Position numbers and translations under genes: made by a program
Notes under the pieces: generated by a model
Databases searched by the model: none
Told to the model about the DNA's origin: nothing
What the model saw: the letters and a program-made list of their open reading frames with translations, nothing else
From: Linepithema humile
Taxonomy: Eukaryota > Arthropoda > Insecta > Hymenoptera > Formicidae
Direction of reading: 5' to 3'
Assembly (NCBI RefSeq): GCF_040581485.1
Contig: NC_090129.1
Span: 27,990,764 to 28,054,763, forward strand
Length of the DNA stretch: 64,000 bases
Shown here: one piece after another, positions 11,330 to 24,879 of the stretch
Layout: every line of letters begins with the position of its first letter
How positions within the stretch are numbered: the first letter of the stretch is position 1

Positions 11330-11949
11330 ACATCTCGTTCTTCTTCGTTCCTTTTACCTCGCCGGCGGCGTTTTCCTCGCCGGCATTCACGCCACAAAAA
11401 TATATTTTTAAACGCGGCAATTTGGTCGGCCGAGTGTACTCGGCCGTAGCTGGCTAACGTGCCACTAACCCAGTTAGCCGGAGCAAGTCTTTCTTCTCGG
11501 GAGAAGAGTGGGATCTGCGTCTACCTGGCGTACATCGCACACACGCGTCCGCGCGCGCGCGCGCGTGTGTATGCACACCGACGCTCGTTTACGCGCGGAA
11601 TACGTACGTTAAACATATAGGAGCGCGCGTATGCATACACATGAGCAAACGCATGTACGATCATCGGATCGTACCAGCAACCTACCTACCTATCTACCGT
11701 ACGAACATCGGCCACAAGCGTGCCGTAGAGTTGTACGACATGCCTCGCTTGCCTCACGGAGCTGCTCTTGCTTATAGTTTTTCCCTCCTTTTTACGGCAC
11801 CGAAGAAAAGTCCGTTTCGAAAAGATGGCATAGAGTCTCCCCCTTGTTAGCGTTGATGACGCATCGATTATTCTAAGACAAAACACGTAAAATCAAGTGT
11901 CGGCGTTAACATCGGCTTTTTACGCTTCTCGCTTAATTTCTCCCCACAG
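11330..11949 (+). promoter_or_regulatory. GC-rich region before the zinc-finger exon
   Basis: Composition turns GC-rich about 600 bp upstream of the splice acceptor at 11949. The stretch includes GCCGGCG runs, a CG alternating tract (11550-11570) and a pyrimidine-rich tail ending TTTCTCCCCACAG at 11949. The frame that continues into the coding exon is closed by TAA at 11934-11936, so this DNA is intron or 5' region rather than an extension of that exon. It could host an alternative promoter. Confidence 0.3.
11550..11570. repeat. Alternating (CG)n/(GT)n tract
   Basis: Purine-pyrimidine alternating run CGCG... passing into GTGTGT, a composition known to favour Z-DNA. It sits about 380 bp upstream of the zinc-finger coding exon. 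Confidence 0.85.
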
Positions 11950-13573
11950 TCACCGTCAATCGATGTCCTTCATGTGTTCCAGGTTTCGGCAATCACCACA
12001 CCGGCAATTACACCGGCTATCACCACAGGACCGGCAGTACCGGGAGCTATTCATCTGCGTCTTTAACCTCGAGCCCGGAGTGTAGAAACGAACAGGTGTT
12101 CGATAACGTCGGTGGTGGCTTTATCGACTATAATCAAACTTACGATTTCAATTGCGATTATCGAAACGCGTGCGGACGACCAACGAATCAGTCCGGCCTG
12201 TACTATCCAGTTTCTCCCCGACAATCTGATGACAACGTCAATCGCAACTTCGGTAGAACTATTCAACAATACGACTATTCCTCATCGATCTCGCCGCGCT
12301 CGTACAACGTCCCGCAGCATATTCCGTTCACCAATCCGCCTTGCACCCTGAATTCGTCCTTTCCTCCTCCGTACACCGCCGTATATCCGCCCATCTCGTC
12401 GAATTATTCGGCTGACCGAATACCGATTTACTCGTCGCCGACGTCCACGGCGATCGTCAACGACGGCGCGTACGCGAGACCGAACAACGTGCACTTCTTC
12501 CCGCCGTCCATCACGTCATTCAAGACGTCACCCACGTCGACAAACACACGTAGCATCGCCGCTGGCAACGCGGCGTCGGGCGCCGCTGACTCGCTGGACG
12601 GCGGTGCGCGATCGTCCCTGAACATCGGCATCAAAACGGACACGAAGATCCACTGCGTGCGCCCGGAGGAACGCCAGGAGTCGCTGCCGCCGTCCCGACT
12701 ACCGACATCCAACGCGCCCCTGCTCAACTCACTGCTGCTCGGCTATCGTCCGAACAATTTGAAACGGCAGGAGCAAAGTAAGCAGCTGCAGCAGCAACAG
12801 CAACAACAGCCACGGTTGGCTTCGCCCGTGGTACGCGGCCTGAAACTCGATAACACGGGTTTCGTCTTGGACACCGGTCCAGCATTGCCGGACGAGTACC
12901 TGCCCCCGGCATTGCACGACGAAGTAGACGCCATCATTGCTCAGAATCCCGGCGGGGATCTGCCGAAGCAACCGCCCGTCTGCGTCGGAGGTAACGCCGG
13001 CGGCGCGTCGCTGGTGAAGGACGTGGCCGCGCCACACTGCTCCAACGCCATTTCGCCAACATTGGACATCCTGACGGAGATGAAATACGAGACACAGACA
13101 GGCCCGCCGACGGCACCACCGCACTTAACCTCCTCCGGCATCGAGCCGCCGCACAGCAGTCAGGGTTCCGGTCTCATGGTGGGCGGCTCGCCGGACGTGG
13201 AGAACCTGCTGCTGTCGTCCTGGAGTGCCAATGGACAGGAGTTCCTCGAGGGGGGAGTGCCGGACGCGAAACAGGCGATCGGACTGCAAGAGACCTGGGA
13301 CACGATCTTCGGACAGGTCAGCGTCGCCTCCACGCAATCGCTGGCGGAACTCAAGCCGCTCCCGCCTTTCACCAATTACACGGCGAATCTCAGTATCAAC
13401 GGCATATCCGGCCACCATTATCACACGATAGCCTCGTCCGCTCAGAGATCATCGATACCGTCCGCGTCGCCTACACCTTCCTCCAATCAAGAATACTACG
13501 AATCGCCCATAGTGTCCTCGAGCACGCCATGTCCCGGAAATCAGAAGCAGCAACAGCAGCAGAATCATCAGCC

Positions 13574-13616
<43 letters not shown>

Positions 13617-14444
13617 CACCATCACCCGCAGCAGCCGCAACAGCAGCAACAGCTGCCGCAATCGACGCATAATATGAATTACGACCACTTGATGGACGAG
13701 GACATAGCAGAGATCATCAGCTCCGCGATAACAGCGGACACAACGGTGACGAACAGTGGAAACGGCCCCGGCTCGGAGCAGGATTCCAAGGAGGACTGGA
13801 TAGACTTCGAACGTCTGCTCGAGACGGACTATTCGACCAAGGGCCAGGACACCTCGACGATAAACTCGTATTCGCAGATCTACGTCACCACGACGCCGTC
13901 CACGCAGGCCCAGCAACAGCACGGTTCAGCGCTGCAAACTTTACTCACGCAGGGTGCTTACGCGCCCCTGCTGCAGGCGAGATTGCAGACCGGCAACGCC
14001 GCCGGCCTTCAGAACGCGTCCTGCGGCGAAACCCCGTCATCCACGAGTCCCTATTCGCCGCTCAGTCCGCCTAATCGAGTCTCCACGTCGTGCAGTCCCG
14101 ACGGCATTCTGCACTCATCCTTCGCCGCGCCCTCGAATGCGAGAAAAAGGTCACGGTCGGCCGCCGGGTTACAGGGACAGACTTCGAATGCCAAAAAGAG
14201 CATGGGCGGCGGCACGAACCTGCCGTACGGGCCGGAATCCGGCCTGATTGGAAAAGAGAAACCCATACACAAATGTCACATTTGCCAGCGGGGATTCTTG
14301 AACAAAAGTAACATTAAGGTTCATTTACGAACGCACACGGGCGAGAAGCCCTTCCGATGCGATTGTTGTGGTAAGGCTTTTAGACAGAAAGCGCATTTAA
14401 TTAAACACCAACAAATCCACAAAAGAGGAGGGAGCAAGGATTAG
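11950..14444 (+). CDS. C2H2 zinc-finger protein, terminal coding exon (5' exon missing)
   Basis: Probably a DNA-binding transcription regulator. The exon encodes about 830 residues (numbered here from codon ACC at 11952) and stops at TAG 14442-14444. Two classical C2H2 fingers lie at the extreme C-terminus, C775-H795 and C803-H823, both C-x2-C-x12-H-x3-H and joined by a TGEKPF linker. Before them is a basic patch ARKRSRS (about 728), a likely nuclear signal. The long N-terminal part is Ser/Pro/Asn/Gln-rich with Gln runs near 275-285 and 485-520. It also has two acidic segments that may be activation-type motifs, DEDIAEIISSAI (about 581) and DSKEDWIDFERLLETDY (about 612-628). The exon start is inferred from TCTCCCCACAG at 11949 (phase 1). 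An acceptor at 11982 gives the same phase 11 codons later. No in-frame Met occurs for over 300 codons and TAA stands at 11934, so the start codon is in an unplaced upstream exon. I do not recognise the orthologue. Confidence 0.88.
13575..13613 (+). repeat. Pure (CAG)13 tract encoding polyglutamine
   Basis: Thirteen uninterrupted CAG codons in frame within the zinc-finger gene. Mixed CAA/CAG and CAT/CAC codons flank it, giving Gln- and His-rich sequence. Pure CAG is prone to slippage, so length variation between individuals is likely. Confidence 0.95.
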
Positions 14445-15240
14445 GCGTGTCACCGCTCGTCACAATTTATAACAATGTCGATTATAATTGTTTTATCTAA
14501 TTTACCGTTGGCTAAAACATTGTTTGCAATTCATCAAATTAAGAACAATGAGTGCAATGCTACCATTGGTTTCTTCGGATATGCAATCCGAAATACGGAA
14601 AACATATAAGATCGATGCGTTATTTTTAATCGAGATAATAATTTAATGATAAATTATTACTTGCTTTATTGAACGGTTTGTCGCACACATCATTTCTGCA
14701 AAGAAGCATAGGGACGTATCATTAAACTGAGCTTTTGAATTTTGTTTTATTCTTCGTATTGTTGAATGGATTGTACAACTGTACTTATTATTTTTATAAA
14801 ATAATATATATTAATTTTTGTAATACGATATTAATTTTTATAAAATGTATCATTGCTTTTAATGTAATGAATTGTAAACAATGTTTCACGCAAATTGACA
14901 AATTAATGGTGAATTAAGTGATAAATTGTAATTAATATTTCTATAAATTGTAATTAACAATATAATATTTTAAATTAAATTTTTATCATTTAATTTTTGT
15001 ATTTCTATACATGTGTGTTTTCTAATTATTATGATATAAAATAATTTAAAATTAATTATTTTCATGATAAAGTTACTTTGTGCTTATGTTGTTTTGACAT
15101 GGTGATTTAATTTTTCTTTCTATATATATATTTTTTTATTTGTCACATATATTATCGAAAAAATTAATGATGTTTAGGGTTGTTCCTTCCTGAAATTCTA
15201 TATAACGACAGTTGTGACCATTTTATGCCTATCGAATAAA
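14445..15240 (+). other. Probable 3' untranslated region of the zinc-finger gene
   Basis: AT-rich sequence begins immediately after the TAG stop and has no open frame of note. The first well-placed AATAAA on the plus strand is at 15235-15240, giving a 3' UTR of about 0.8 kb. The end is inferred from that signal only. Confidence 0.4.
15235..15240 (+). terminator. Candidate polyadenylation signal AATAAA
   Basis: Canonical hexamer in the context ATCGAATAAATATG, followed by T-rich sequence (TTTTTTTCTATC). It lies about 790 bp after the zinc-finger stop codon. AATAAA is frequent in AT-rich DNA, so its use is not certain. Confidence 0.4.
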
Positions 15241-17337
15241 TATGACATCATTTTTTTCTATCTATTCTACAATTTCTTCTGCAAAATAATCTTGTAATAT
15301 AAACTTTTTTTTACTTTTGATCTCGTTTTATGTACAGTTCACTATGTGTAAAATTGTATCAAAGAAGTGTGGATATACTTTTAATCTGGAATAATTTTTT
15401 AATTGCTAATTATGCATCAAGTCACTCTAGTGACTATTGTCGAATGTTCGCTGTGCACGGAAAACTACAAGAGCGGTGGCTCGCTGAAATATTACTCTGC
15501 GAGTAATGAAATTCTCAATGTCATGAGAATTTTTTTAGACGTCAACTTGTACAGTTAGTTTGTACATATATTTTAATTTATGTGATGTTAGAAAGTGGGG
15601 TGCATTTCAACTCTACATATGAAAAGAAGCATAGGTATTCTTAATTTTAACTCATCAACATCACTCTTGCGCAGCTGCAAGTACATCGAAATCTGATTTC
15701 ATCTAAATTATATCAATTTCGATCTTCTGATATATGCGGTAACTCATAACATCAAGAAACATCTTAGGTTAGTAGAAAGCGATGAAAATAACGCAGTCGG
15801 ATCCCTCTATTATTGATACACGGAGACCGAGTACAAATTTTTTATTCTTTACACTCTTCGGTTTCTTCAATTTTCCTGAATTATGGATCTTTTACAACAG
15901 AAATAAGAAGTACGGTATCTTTTGTCTTTTTTTTCGATTGTAACGTAAATTGTGCGGTCAGATAAAAGTGAAGCAATGAGAGAAGATTAGAAAACAGGAG
16001 ATGTCAACAGGGATAAAAGATTCCAGCTTGTCTAGAATAGAGTCAAGAATAAAGGGTTCCAACTGTAATTATAGGCGCGGTCGAGCGCGTAGCTCGCGCT
16101 CAAGATGTACCTAAACTCTTTCACGAGTAGCGTTAGCGAGTAGTTTCTAGTTCACTTTTGTTATTTATATCGCTTTTAGATTACGATCTTTCAACGCCCC
16201 GTCGTTTGACAATCTTCTATTTATCTTTCCTACCTTATTTTCTGCATTGTGTACCTTGTAAGATAATTGTTTTCCTCTGTCTTTTTTTTTTCTTTTTTTT
16301 TATTTAATTCTTTCGATACGGGAGCATAAGAAGACGAAACAGCTGCTGTACTGGCCGGCGCGCAAAATCTGCTAATGATGTATACGTGAAATGAAGCATT
16401 TTTGGCTGGATATACGTGTGCTCTTCGTACCGAAAACATTAAACTTCCTCTTTCATTCGCCTCATCGAATTACCTTACTGCATTCTCTCACGATCCTGCG
16501 ATAAAGGATCTACGTACGGGTCTTTTTCTGTATGGATACGACGAAAGATATACGTATGCCCTTGTCGGGACTGTCCTCGTGGACGAGATACGAGCTTTCG
16601 ACGGATCGACGGATAATTCTCATAAGTCGTCCGAATGCAGGAATATTCACGATTCTCAATGTTAGTCGTTGAGTTCGCGATATTGTACTGTACACTTGCG
16701 CAAACTCCCCCTGTTCACTCGTCTCTTGACTACTTGATCCTCGAATTCTCGTCGCCGCTCCGTTCGTTGCGGTAGTTGGTGATTGCATAATGTAATTTGT
16801 ATAAAGTCATAATAAGTACTGTGTAAATGTCCATTATTTATAAAAACTGTTCAATTAAATGATTGTTACCGTAATATAATGCTTCTATTATTATTCGTAC
16901 CGAAAGTGTATCCTTTTATTCTTCACGCTCTACCTCAGCATTTTTCTGGGTTAACTCTCGACTAGCAATTCCATAATGATCAATTTCGCAGCGGCGCTTT
17001 ATATATTAAAAATGTTCATAATATGTTAAAGATGGCATAGTGATACACACTGCAATTTAAAAAAAATTGGAACATAATATTTATAATGCTTATAAATATA
17101 TCAACTTGCGCGCATAACAATCAACATAACGGCAGATGGTGTAAGATTTGTGTGTGGAAAAAAAATCGGAATGTATAATTTGCTATTATGTCAGAAATGA
17201 AATAAAAGTAAAGGGCGTATGCAGATCCGGGTGCGCACGTTGCATGCAGTGCAGTTTTTCGTGGGATATTTAATTGCTCGATGTCATAAATATTCTTACA
17301 TGTGAAATCTTACACAGTGATTTGACTTCCGCCGAAC

Positions 17338-17375
17338 ATATATATATGTATATATATATATATGTATATATATAT
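17338..17375. repeat. (TA)n repeat with interspersed G
   Basis: TA dinucleotide run interrupted by regularly placed TG steps (TATATATATGTATATATA pattern). Simple sequence only. Confidence 0.9.
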
Positions 17376-20067
17376 GTTTTACGCAATTAAATTTGGAATA
17401 AATTTTTTTATTGTATATCGTAATATTTGATCAAGTCACGTCATCGTATGATTTATTATTATAGAAATGCCATAGTATCCGCAGTAATCAGGAGACGATT
17501 TATTTTCGATAGTCATCGTGGTTGTCAGCTTCCGGACTTTGGATGCGAGTGTCACTCCAAGCGGACAACGGGCCAAATTACGGACGGGCTTCAACAAAGG
17601 ACAGAATTGAAAAAGAATCTGGGACAATTTGCGTGGCGGTTTGTACCGATGTTTGTACCGATTGTGAGTATATGGACCGTGTATTATTATTGAATATAAT
17701 GATATAACGGGGTTACGGTCTCGGAGGTTACATAGTCCAATGCTGCCTCTTCAGATATAAAGGAGAAGTTGGCAAGAAACATAGAGAGAGAGAAAAGAGA
17801 TGGATCTTTTATCTCTGCCTGACAATGAGAGACGCGAAAAGCTCTTGTAATCGCGCACGCGAATCGTAAACAGAGGCATGGCCACCATGCGTCTAACTGT
17901 ACTGTTGATTAATCCACGCAACAAACATATGTATACGGCATGAGAGTATCAATGTTAGAAGCAAATAATTATAGCGCATAATACTAAAAAAGTTGTAAAG
18001 CAAATAACTAAAAGAAAAATGTGGAGCATAATTACACGGCTGTAATAACCTTAAAAAAACAAATGTACGAGGCAAATTATTACAAAGAGATGAAGAAAAT
18101 AATCATCGTAAAATTGAAATATAAATTGCTAAAAAGTGAGGTTAGATCCAAAGAACGCGCGGCTTTAATGAGATATTTTACGCGTTATTATTTAGCGACT
18201 AGGATTAAAAGTGAAAAAGAAGGTAGCGAAGATGGAATAGGAACAAGATGACGGACTGACGTAGCTGAACTCAAATGGTTAGAGGCTAAATCATCGCGAA
18301 GAGGAGAGCAGAGGGATCTCTGCGGTGCCGCGGTTCCCATGACGGTCCACGTATACGCAGTCGAACCAGTGACCTAAATTTTTCGGGCCTACCAGGGCTT
18401 CCATCTACATCGTCCATATCCCCATATCGCATCTTCTCCTTCCCACGACACGACCGTGTAAAAGATCCGCTGCGAAAAATAATCGATTTATTCGCGGTGT
18501 GACGATATTGCTACATTTGTCGATGATCCTGAGATTCCGTCGAACTTGGCGGATTCGACGGGCCCAACATCGCGCTTATACCGAATGTCATTACGCGCGC
18601 CACGTTGAATGCGTTCAATTAGCGCCGTCTATTAGTTATGATGATTGTGTAATTTATTCGCGCGACTTATGTTATACGCTAGCGGCCATCTGTTAGTTTA
18701 GTACCCTAGATACCTGATAGGTGTATGTGAAACGTGTGAAGAAACTTAATGGCACTGTTGAAAACAATTAGTGGAACACTTCTTCAAATATACATATACA
18801 TGATATCCGAGTCCATTTGCAGAAATCGTCAAAGAATGAAGTGATCTGCTATTTTTGTTCGAGCCATGCATTAATCACGGATATGAAAAATGACTTCTTG
18901 CCAGCAAGATCTCTATAATCTGCGCACAACTTCAAGCTATTTGACAAATGTCAAAGTAAAAAGAAAGGTGACATCTCCTATATGTCATATTATAATAAAA
19001 TATTCAAATGAAATAAATAATTAGATCTTGACAATAAGTATTTTTTTCAGTTATTGGAAGTTAGATAAATTAAAATAGTTATACAAATTGCTCCACGTAT
19101 TCTCGTGATAAATGAAACAATTCGCGAGAAAAATAACGCTACAAGATTATTGGGCACAAAAGATTTCCGTCACATCCTTTTTTTTTTCTTCAATATACAC
19201 AAAACTCCTGCGAGCCCGTTATGCCCGTAATACTTTTCTCGAGTCCTCGAGAGCGCGAAAGGTATCAACGTGTCCGCGAACGGCGAGCATGATTTTTCGG
19301 ATGAAAAGGAGCGTATGTGCGTGGCCGAATCAACGTGTGTCTGTCGCACGTGTGTCTATCGCATCTGCCGAGCGTTTTATATCGGCGATCGGCGTATATC
19401 GGGAGGACACAACCGGATGCGACGTGGAGGACCGGCATCAATTACGGTCGTCAAAGGAGACAATGGACAATTCTCTCTTCGCGGCGAATGTGTACAGTGC
19501 GGTAGGCAGCAGACGGCGTGTAGCTCTTACTGTGGAACCTCCTTAAAGAAAGTCTTTCACCGCGTATATACGCGAAGGAGGAGTGTCGGAGTGTCGTTAC
19601 CGGCCGCGATGGTGGAGGGGGGAGGAGGGATAGTGGGTAAAGAATGACGAGGAGGGAGAAGGGCAAAGAGGAATGACGAAGGAGGAGGACCATGTTATAC
19701 TACTTTGGTATACTTCGTCGTCGGTACCAGGCAGCGATGTTCCACTTACACGGCACACTTTGCAACTCGCCTCGCTTCAGGATCCTGAAGAGTGGGTCTA
19801 TCCTACGGTTCCGATCGTGCGCGTCGTTTAGCTGTATATACCCCGTATATTGTGCGCACCGGCCTGCCCCGGCACGAAATTCGTGCGATAGCAACGCCGC
19901 TGCGGACGTTGATGGATGCGCATCTTTCGATTTGAACCTGAATTTCATTAGATCAAACTGATGATAACAAAACACTATTTCAAGAATTTAGAAAACTTTT
20001 CAAGAGAGCACAAAAGAGTATAATGGTTGAAGAAAATAGAGAAAATGATAGAATGGTTGAAAGAAAT

Positions 20068-20188
20068 TGAATGTCATGTGTTTGAGATGACCATTTCTGT
20101 GACAAAAAAAGATCTAGAAACGAAATTCTTTTCACGTCCAAAGAAATAAATGTTGTTTACGTAAAAAAAAACCTCAAACATGTCATTC
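20068..20188. repeat. Weak inverted-repeat pair
   Basis: TGAATGTCATGTGTTTGAG at 20068-20086 is matched imperfectly and inverted at 20172-20188 (CCTCAAACATGTCATT). Arms are about 17 bp with a 2-nt gap. It may be a remnant of a small inverted-repeat element or a chance match. Confidence 0.25.
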
Positions 20189-23100
20189 TATTTGTGGTAC
20201 ATAAAATTTGTTTTGACTTTTTTCTCTGTAATATTTCTCCTATTGTTTCTATAAGAATGTGCTAATGGTGTGCCTAGGTCAGAGTTTCTTTTCAATGAAA
20301 CTTCAAAGCTTTTTAACCTCGGATTATTACTGTGATTTTCTAATGTACTGTGTCGTAATTTCTACGACTATATATAAAATAATGGTTTGAAACTTGTTGT
20401 AAATTTATAAAAGAATTTAATCTTAATATTTAAAATTATATTATAAATGTTATGAGATAGTTTTTTTATATAAAACTTTATTCTTTTTTAGTCTTCATTC
20501 GAGATCAAATATTTCGAGGCGTCGTAAAAAATACCAATGGTAGTAATTTAGAATTAAACATATAACAAATAATTTATTTTACAGATCAATCGCTTAAGTA
20601 TTTTTATAATTAGGTACTATTTTTTTTATAAAGTGGAAAACGAGCAATGCAATGTATTTTTTTCACTTTGCATCTCATTATGATATCAGTTCGAAATAAA
20701 TAAGCAAATGCTTCCGCACAATCTAGGACAATTCCGTTTGATCTCAATACAACAGGCATACAATTAAATACGTATTATAAATAAATGGATAATAATTAAA
20801 ACATAATTTGTTTTGCTAGAACATTATATGCATAGAAAAAATTTACAAATTACTTAATTCTATTTTTTACAAGTCTTCAATTTTCAATATTCTTATATTA
20901 CTTGTACTATTATCTATTTTTCAATTCGTATCATAAATAAAGAAGTTTATATTTCAATTGATCTTGGTAGCTCTTGAATAATACAACAATCTACTTTTTC
21001 GAAATATATTAAGAATCGTGTTAAGAGTTATGCGATTCTATTAATTCCATACCGTTTTATGTGTTACACGTGCGCATCTTGGCGATTACGCTCAAACTAG
21101 GACAAGATGAAAATCGACATACTTGCGATTATGTGTGTAAATTTGGCTGCATCCGCCGCAAGTTTGTTGCAGAAAATCGCAATCGCGGCATCGTTCGTCC
21201 GCGTGTAAATCATCAGTCGACAATTTTTCCAAAGTGCTAATTCGACAAAGTACCATGTCGCGTCGCGAATGAAACAACAGGAATTTTCGGATTCCTGTTG
21301 AGAAATCGAAATGACGTCGAATCGCTCGTTTCAAGTTCGACACGCTTTCGAGAGTTTAAGGAAAGTCCCGCGACATAAAATCGTATCCATGTATACGTGA
21401 AAATTACAAAGCCGAACGTGAAAGATAATGTCGACATGTGCAGGATAACAACATTCTAACATTTTGATCCGACTAAATTCTACGTAAAAAAAAAAAAAAC
21501 CTTTCGATCGAAGAAAAGTGCGCATCGTAGATTACAAATGATCCAATTTCACCGCGCGTCTCTAAAATATATTTCAACAAATATTTCTAAACTTAATAAT
21601 AAAATTATGTATGGAGAACAAACAAATATAGATAATTACGAGATTAGATGCAAGATTAATCATGCGCGTCGTAAAACTACGTCTTGTAAAAGCATGTTTT
21701 CAATTTGACAGACTGCGCGATCGTGTCTCTTCCCCTTTCGCTCATCTCTCATTACCATCGAATGTATACGCACCACTATGTGTTGCCGCGCATTGCGTAC
21801 GCAGATGAATACGAGACGGCGGGCAGGAGAGGGGGAGGGAGAGAGAATTTCGCAAATGGACGAATAATTAAAGGCGATTCGGATCATGTGAGTGGTATAG
21901 TTCACACAGTTACATCTCGCGCTCCTTCTCAATGGACGCCCGCGGTTGGCAGGTGAGCAGCGAGCACGTATACACGCGCACGACTCTCGCATCATACACG
22001 TCTCCGACGTGGGTAATGGGATTCCTCCATTCCCGTGGTAAAGTTCCCATCGTCGTCGTCCCGGCATATCGCTCGCTCCTCGGTCCTCACGACGCAACGC
22101 GGAGATTGTGTCAAAAGATATACGCGACGTACCCGTCGACGTAACAACATCCAAGGAGCGAATGGACGCCGGCGCGTCCTCTTTAACGCGCCCCAATTAA
22201 CGATCTTGCTAATCCCGATTGTCGACTTTTCCAGGACGCCGAGGAGACGAGAAGATAAAGGACACGACGAGAATCGATGAAAGTAAGTAGTTTTGCGCGG
22301 TGAAAAAATCTGGATGGCGCGAGATGGTAAGTCGCTGAGAAATTTGTAGAAAAAAAAAATCTATTTCCGTGTCTGTTAATATTCTGCTCTTTATCGTGCT
22401 CGATTTACGTGAACGTTGGAGGAATAATTTTGTTCCACCGAAGCGCTTCGAAATATTTTTCCGGGAAAAATTCACTCCGCTGCGATCGCGATACTAATTT
22501 ATGATCGTGTAACTGTAGCACGTGCTAAATTGGCACAAAGAGAGAAAAAACGTGTTGTCGTACATCTTGAGAAACAGTTAAGAATCGTATTATTCCTGCC
22601 GGCTATTAATAATTATGGATTATTAATCGTACAGTAATTTAATACACGTTTGTTACATCGGATATTATGGTCAATTTACCGTTGATGACGGCATATCGCA
22701 TTTAATCATCCCGAAATAAATGACACGCTCGATTGGTGAATGGCCACTGAGACTTTTTCTGACAATATTCTCGGTCGCAGGAGGTCTTTACAATGGCGAG
22801 CGAGCGAGAGAGAGAGAGGAGGAGGAGAAGAAAATAAAGAGAGAAGAAGAGTAGTACGTAAACGAGAAAGAGAAGTACAGTTAAGAATTCGTCGCACGTG
22901 GAACTGCTATATCTAGCTGTTCTTGTCTTTATCTGATGCTCCATTTAAATAGGAATTCCTAATTGCCATTGTACGCTCCCTGTAGCATTTCTTATGAGCC
23001 ACTATGTGTATTGATAAAGTAAGCCATTGACAAATCGTTAACAAACACGTAAAATTTGCGATTCGAAAACTTGCATTGATGTCATATTGCAAACTTATTG

Positions 23101-24879
23101 TTAACATTTATGCAAATTTTTCAAGCACACGACCGTCTGAGATATTTGATTCGTCGTCTATTTTCAGGCAATATTTGATAAATATATGTCTGGTGGAAAA
23201 AATTAGAAATGTTAAGATTCAAGAATTGCGAAAAAGAATTCCAAAACGCGTGATGAATATTTTCCTCCAAACGTGACGCAAAATGATGCAAAATTTCTTC
23301 ATTTTCTCCATGAATTATGCGAATAATGTTCTGTAAGCTTCGAAATGTCTTTGATTGCGCGCTAATCGTATATTACTTTGTTTATCTTTTTATCGTAGTA
23401 GAAGCGCGCGAAAAACAAATGATTAGCATGCTCGGCACGACGAGACCGAGAGATGGTGTTGCTGCGCTCACGATTGCTTCCGCACAATATGACGATTTCA
23501 TGATTTATGAGAGTTTATCGCAATTCACAATGATTTATGGCGTGGCGCATGATAGCACGCAATTCCACGCACGAGCGTAAAGAAAGGTTCAATTCGTTAT
23601 TACTCGTGTAGAAAATGCGATTACGAAAGATACGCCGTGCGAATGTAAATTACACCACTCGGGTATTTATCGTCTTTCTTCTTTTCCAACGGAGTTTCAT
23701 TAGATCAAAATTAGTTTTGATCGTGCGTATCAATAAATCCATTTTTCAAGTATCGACGCGAATAAACGCATCTTTGATGCTAAAAACTGAATTTTGCGTT
23801 TAGCAATTAATAGAAAGCCGTCCAGCAGCATTCATGTTTTATCTCCGTTTAGCTATGATAATTGATTCAGGGTGTCCGCACGGGATTTTCGCCTGTCATT
23901 TCTAAAACGGAAATAATTTTTGACAAAATCCCATGAGATTTCACTCGTGCGTGGTCGCGGTCACGGCGATGCCAAGAGAAATCGAACTTGATCGTTAAGC
24001 GAGTCGCGAATCGCGAGCTCGGCCCATTAGCCGCGTTCGAGTCTCCTCCGGCAGCGCCGAGACCCTGAAGACAAATGCAAGGAAATTCATCATTATTAAT
24101 GATCGTCGCGACGAGTGGCACGTCGCACCAGGAATTAAGCATTTTCCAATATTGCGTGCGGAAATTGTGGAAAATGCAGTGTTTTCGTAGAGAGACGCGG
24201 TTCATGCTTGGTTGACAAGCATATTAATGTCTTCGAAGACTACAATTTGTACGCGTACGTATTTTTAATTATGCATATTTACATCGCTAATAATAAATTG
24301 ACACCCAAAGTATTTTTTGTAAACATAAAATTATTCAAGTGGCTATAACGCGTTATGTTAAATTCGATTTATCATGAATTTAACAAGCAAATAAGAATGA
24401 ATTTGCCTCTACGTTTGCACTTTTTACAAATCATAAGCATGAATTGTTGATTACATTAATATATAAATTACAAGTGTGCAATTGAATAAATAAAAACTTG
24501 AGTAAAAAATGCAAACGCTATTAACAATAGATATTGTAAAAGTTTGCTTTCTGAATAACATTCCGCTACGAGGCATCGCAGCTTTTTCAATTTTTTCCCA
24601 TCCTACTTAAATCTTTATTTTAAATAAAACAGTAATAAATCAATATTCACAAGGTAATGTTACATTGCTGAAATAGAAAATAAAAATATAAGCAGCATGT
24701 AAAATCGCATTATATAACGTTTAAGATCCCTGTTCGTCGAACATCGCCAGCGAGAAATAGCGTAAAACGGCGGAATTCCGCGCGGAGAGAATTTCCGTAT
24801 ACATATATATTCCTCTATCTTCTTCCATCCCTACCTCGGATCTGTACAGATACAATCGATTACCGTATCGGGCTTCGAT

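Noticed and set aside
13449..13922. 157-codon Leu-rich frame antisense to the zinc-finger exon
   Set aside because: It is the reverse complement of the CAG/Gln-coding region (CTG gives Leu) and lies fully inside a well-supported exon.
15437..15450. Perfect small hairpin GTCACT-CT-AGTGAC
   Set aside because: Six-base arms are expected by chance many times in 64 kb; no terminator role in a eukaryote.
18021..18251. 76-codon Lys-rich frame
   Set aside because: Hydrophilic, but AT-rich DNA gives Lys-rich frames by chance. No splice signals or recognisable motif.
19112..19647. Open frames of 125-144 codons at 19.1-19.65 kb
   Set aside because: Overlapping frames on the same strand, no domain, Arg-rich chance composition. 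The purine-rich G-runs near 19.62 kb are too irregular to call a quadruplex.
21660..22196. 178-codon minus-strand frame in the 21.7-22.3 kb island
   Set aside because: No domain, Arg/Cys/Ser-rich composition typical of frames in GC-rich DNA, and overlapping open frames on the other strand.
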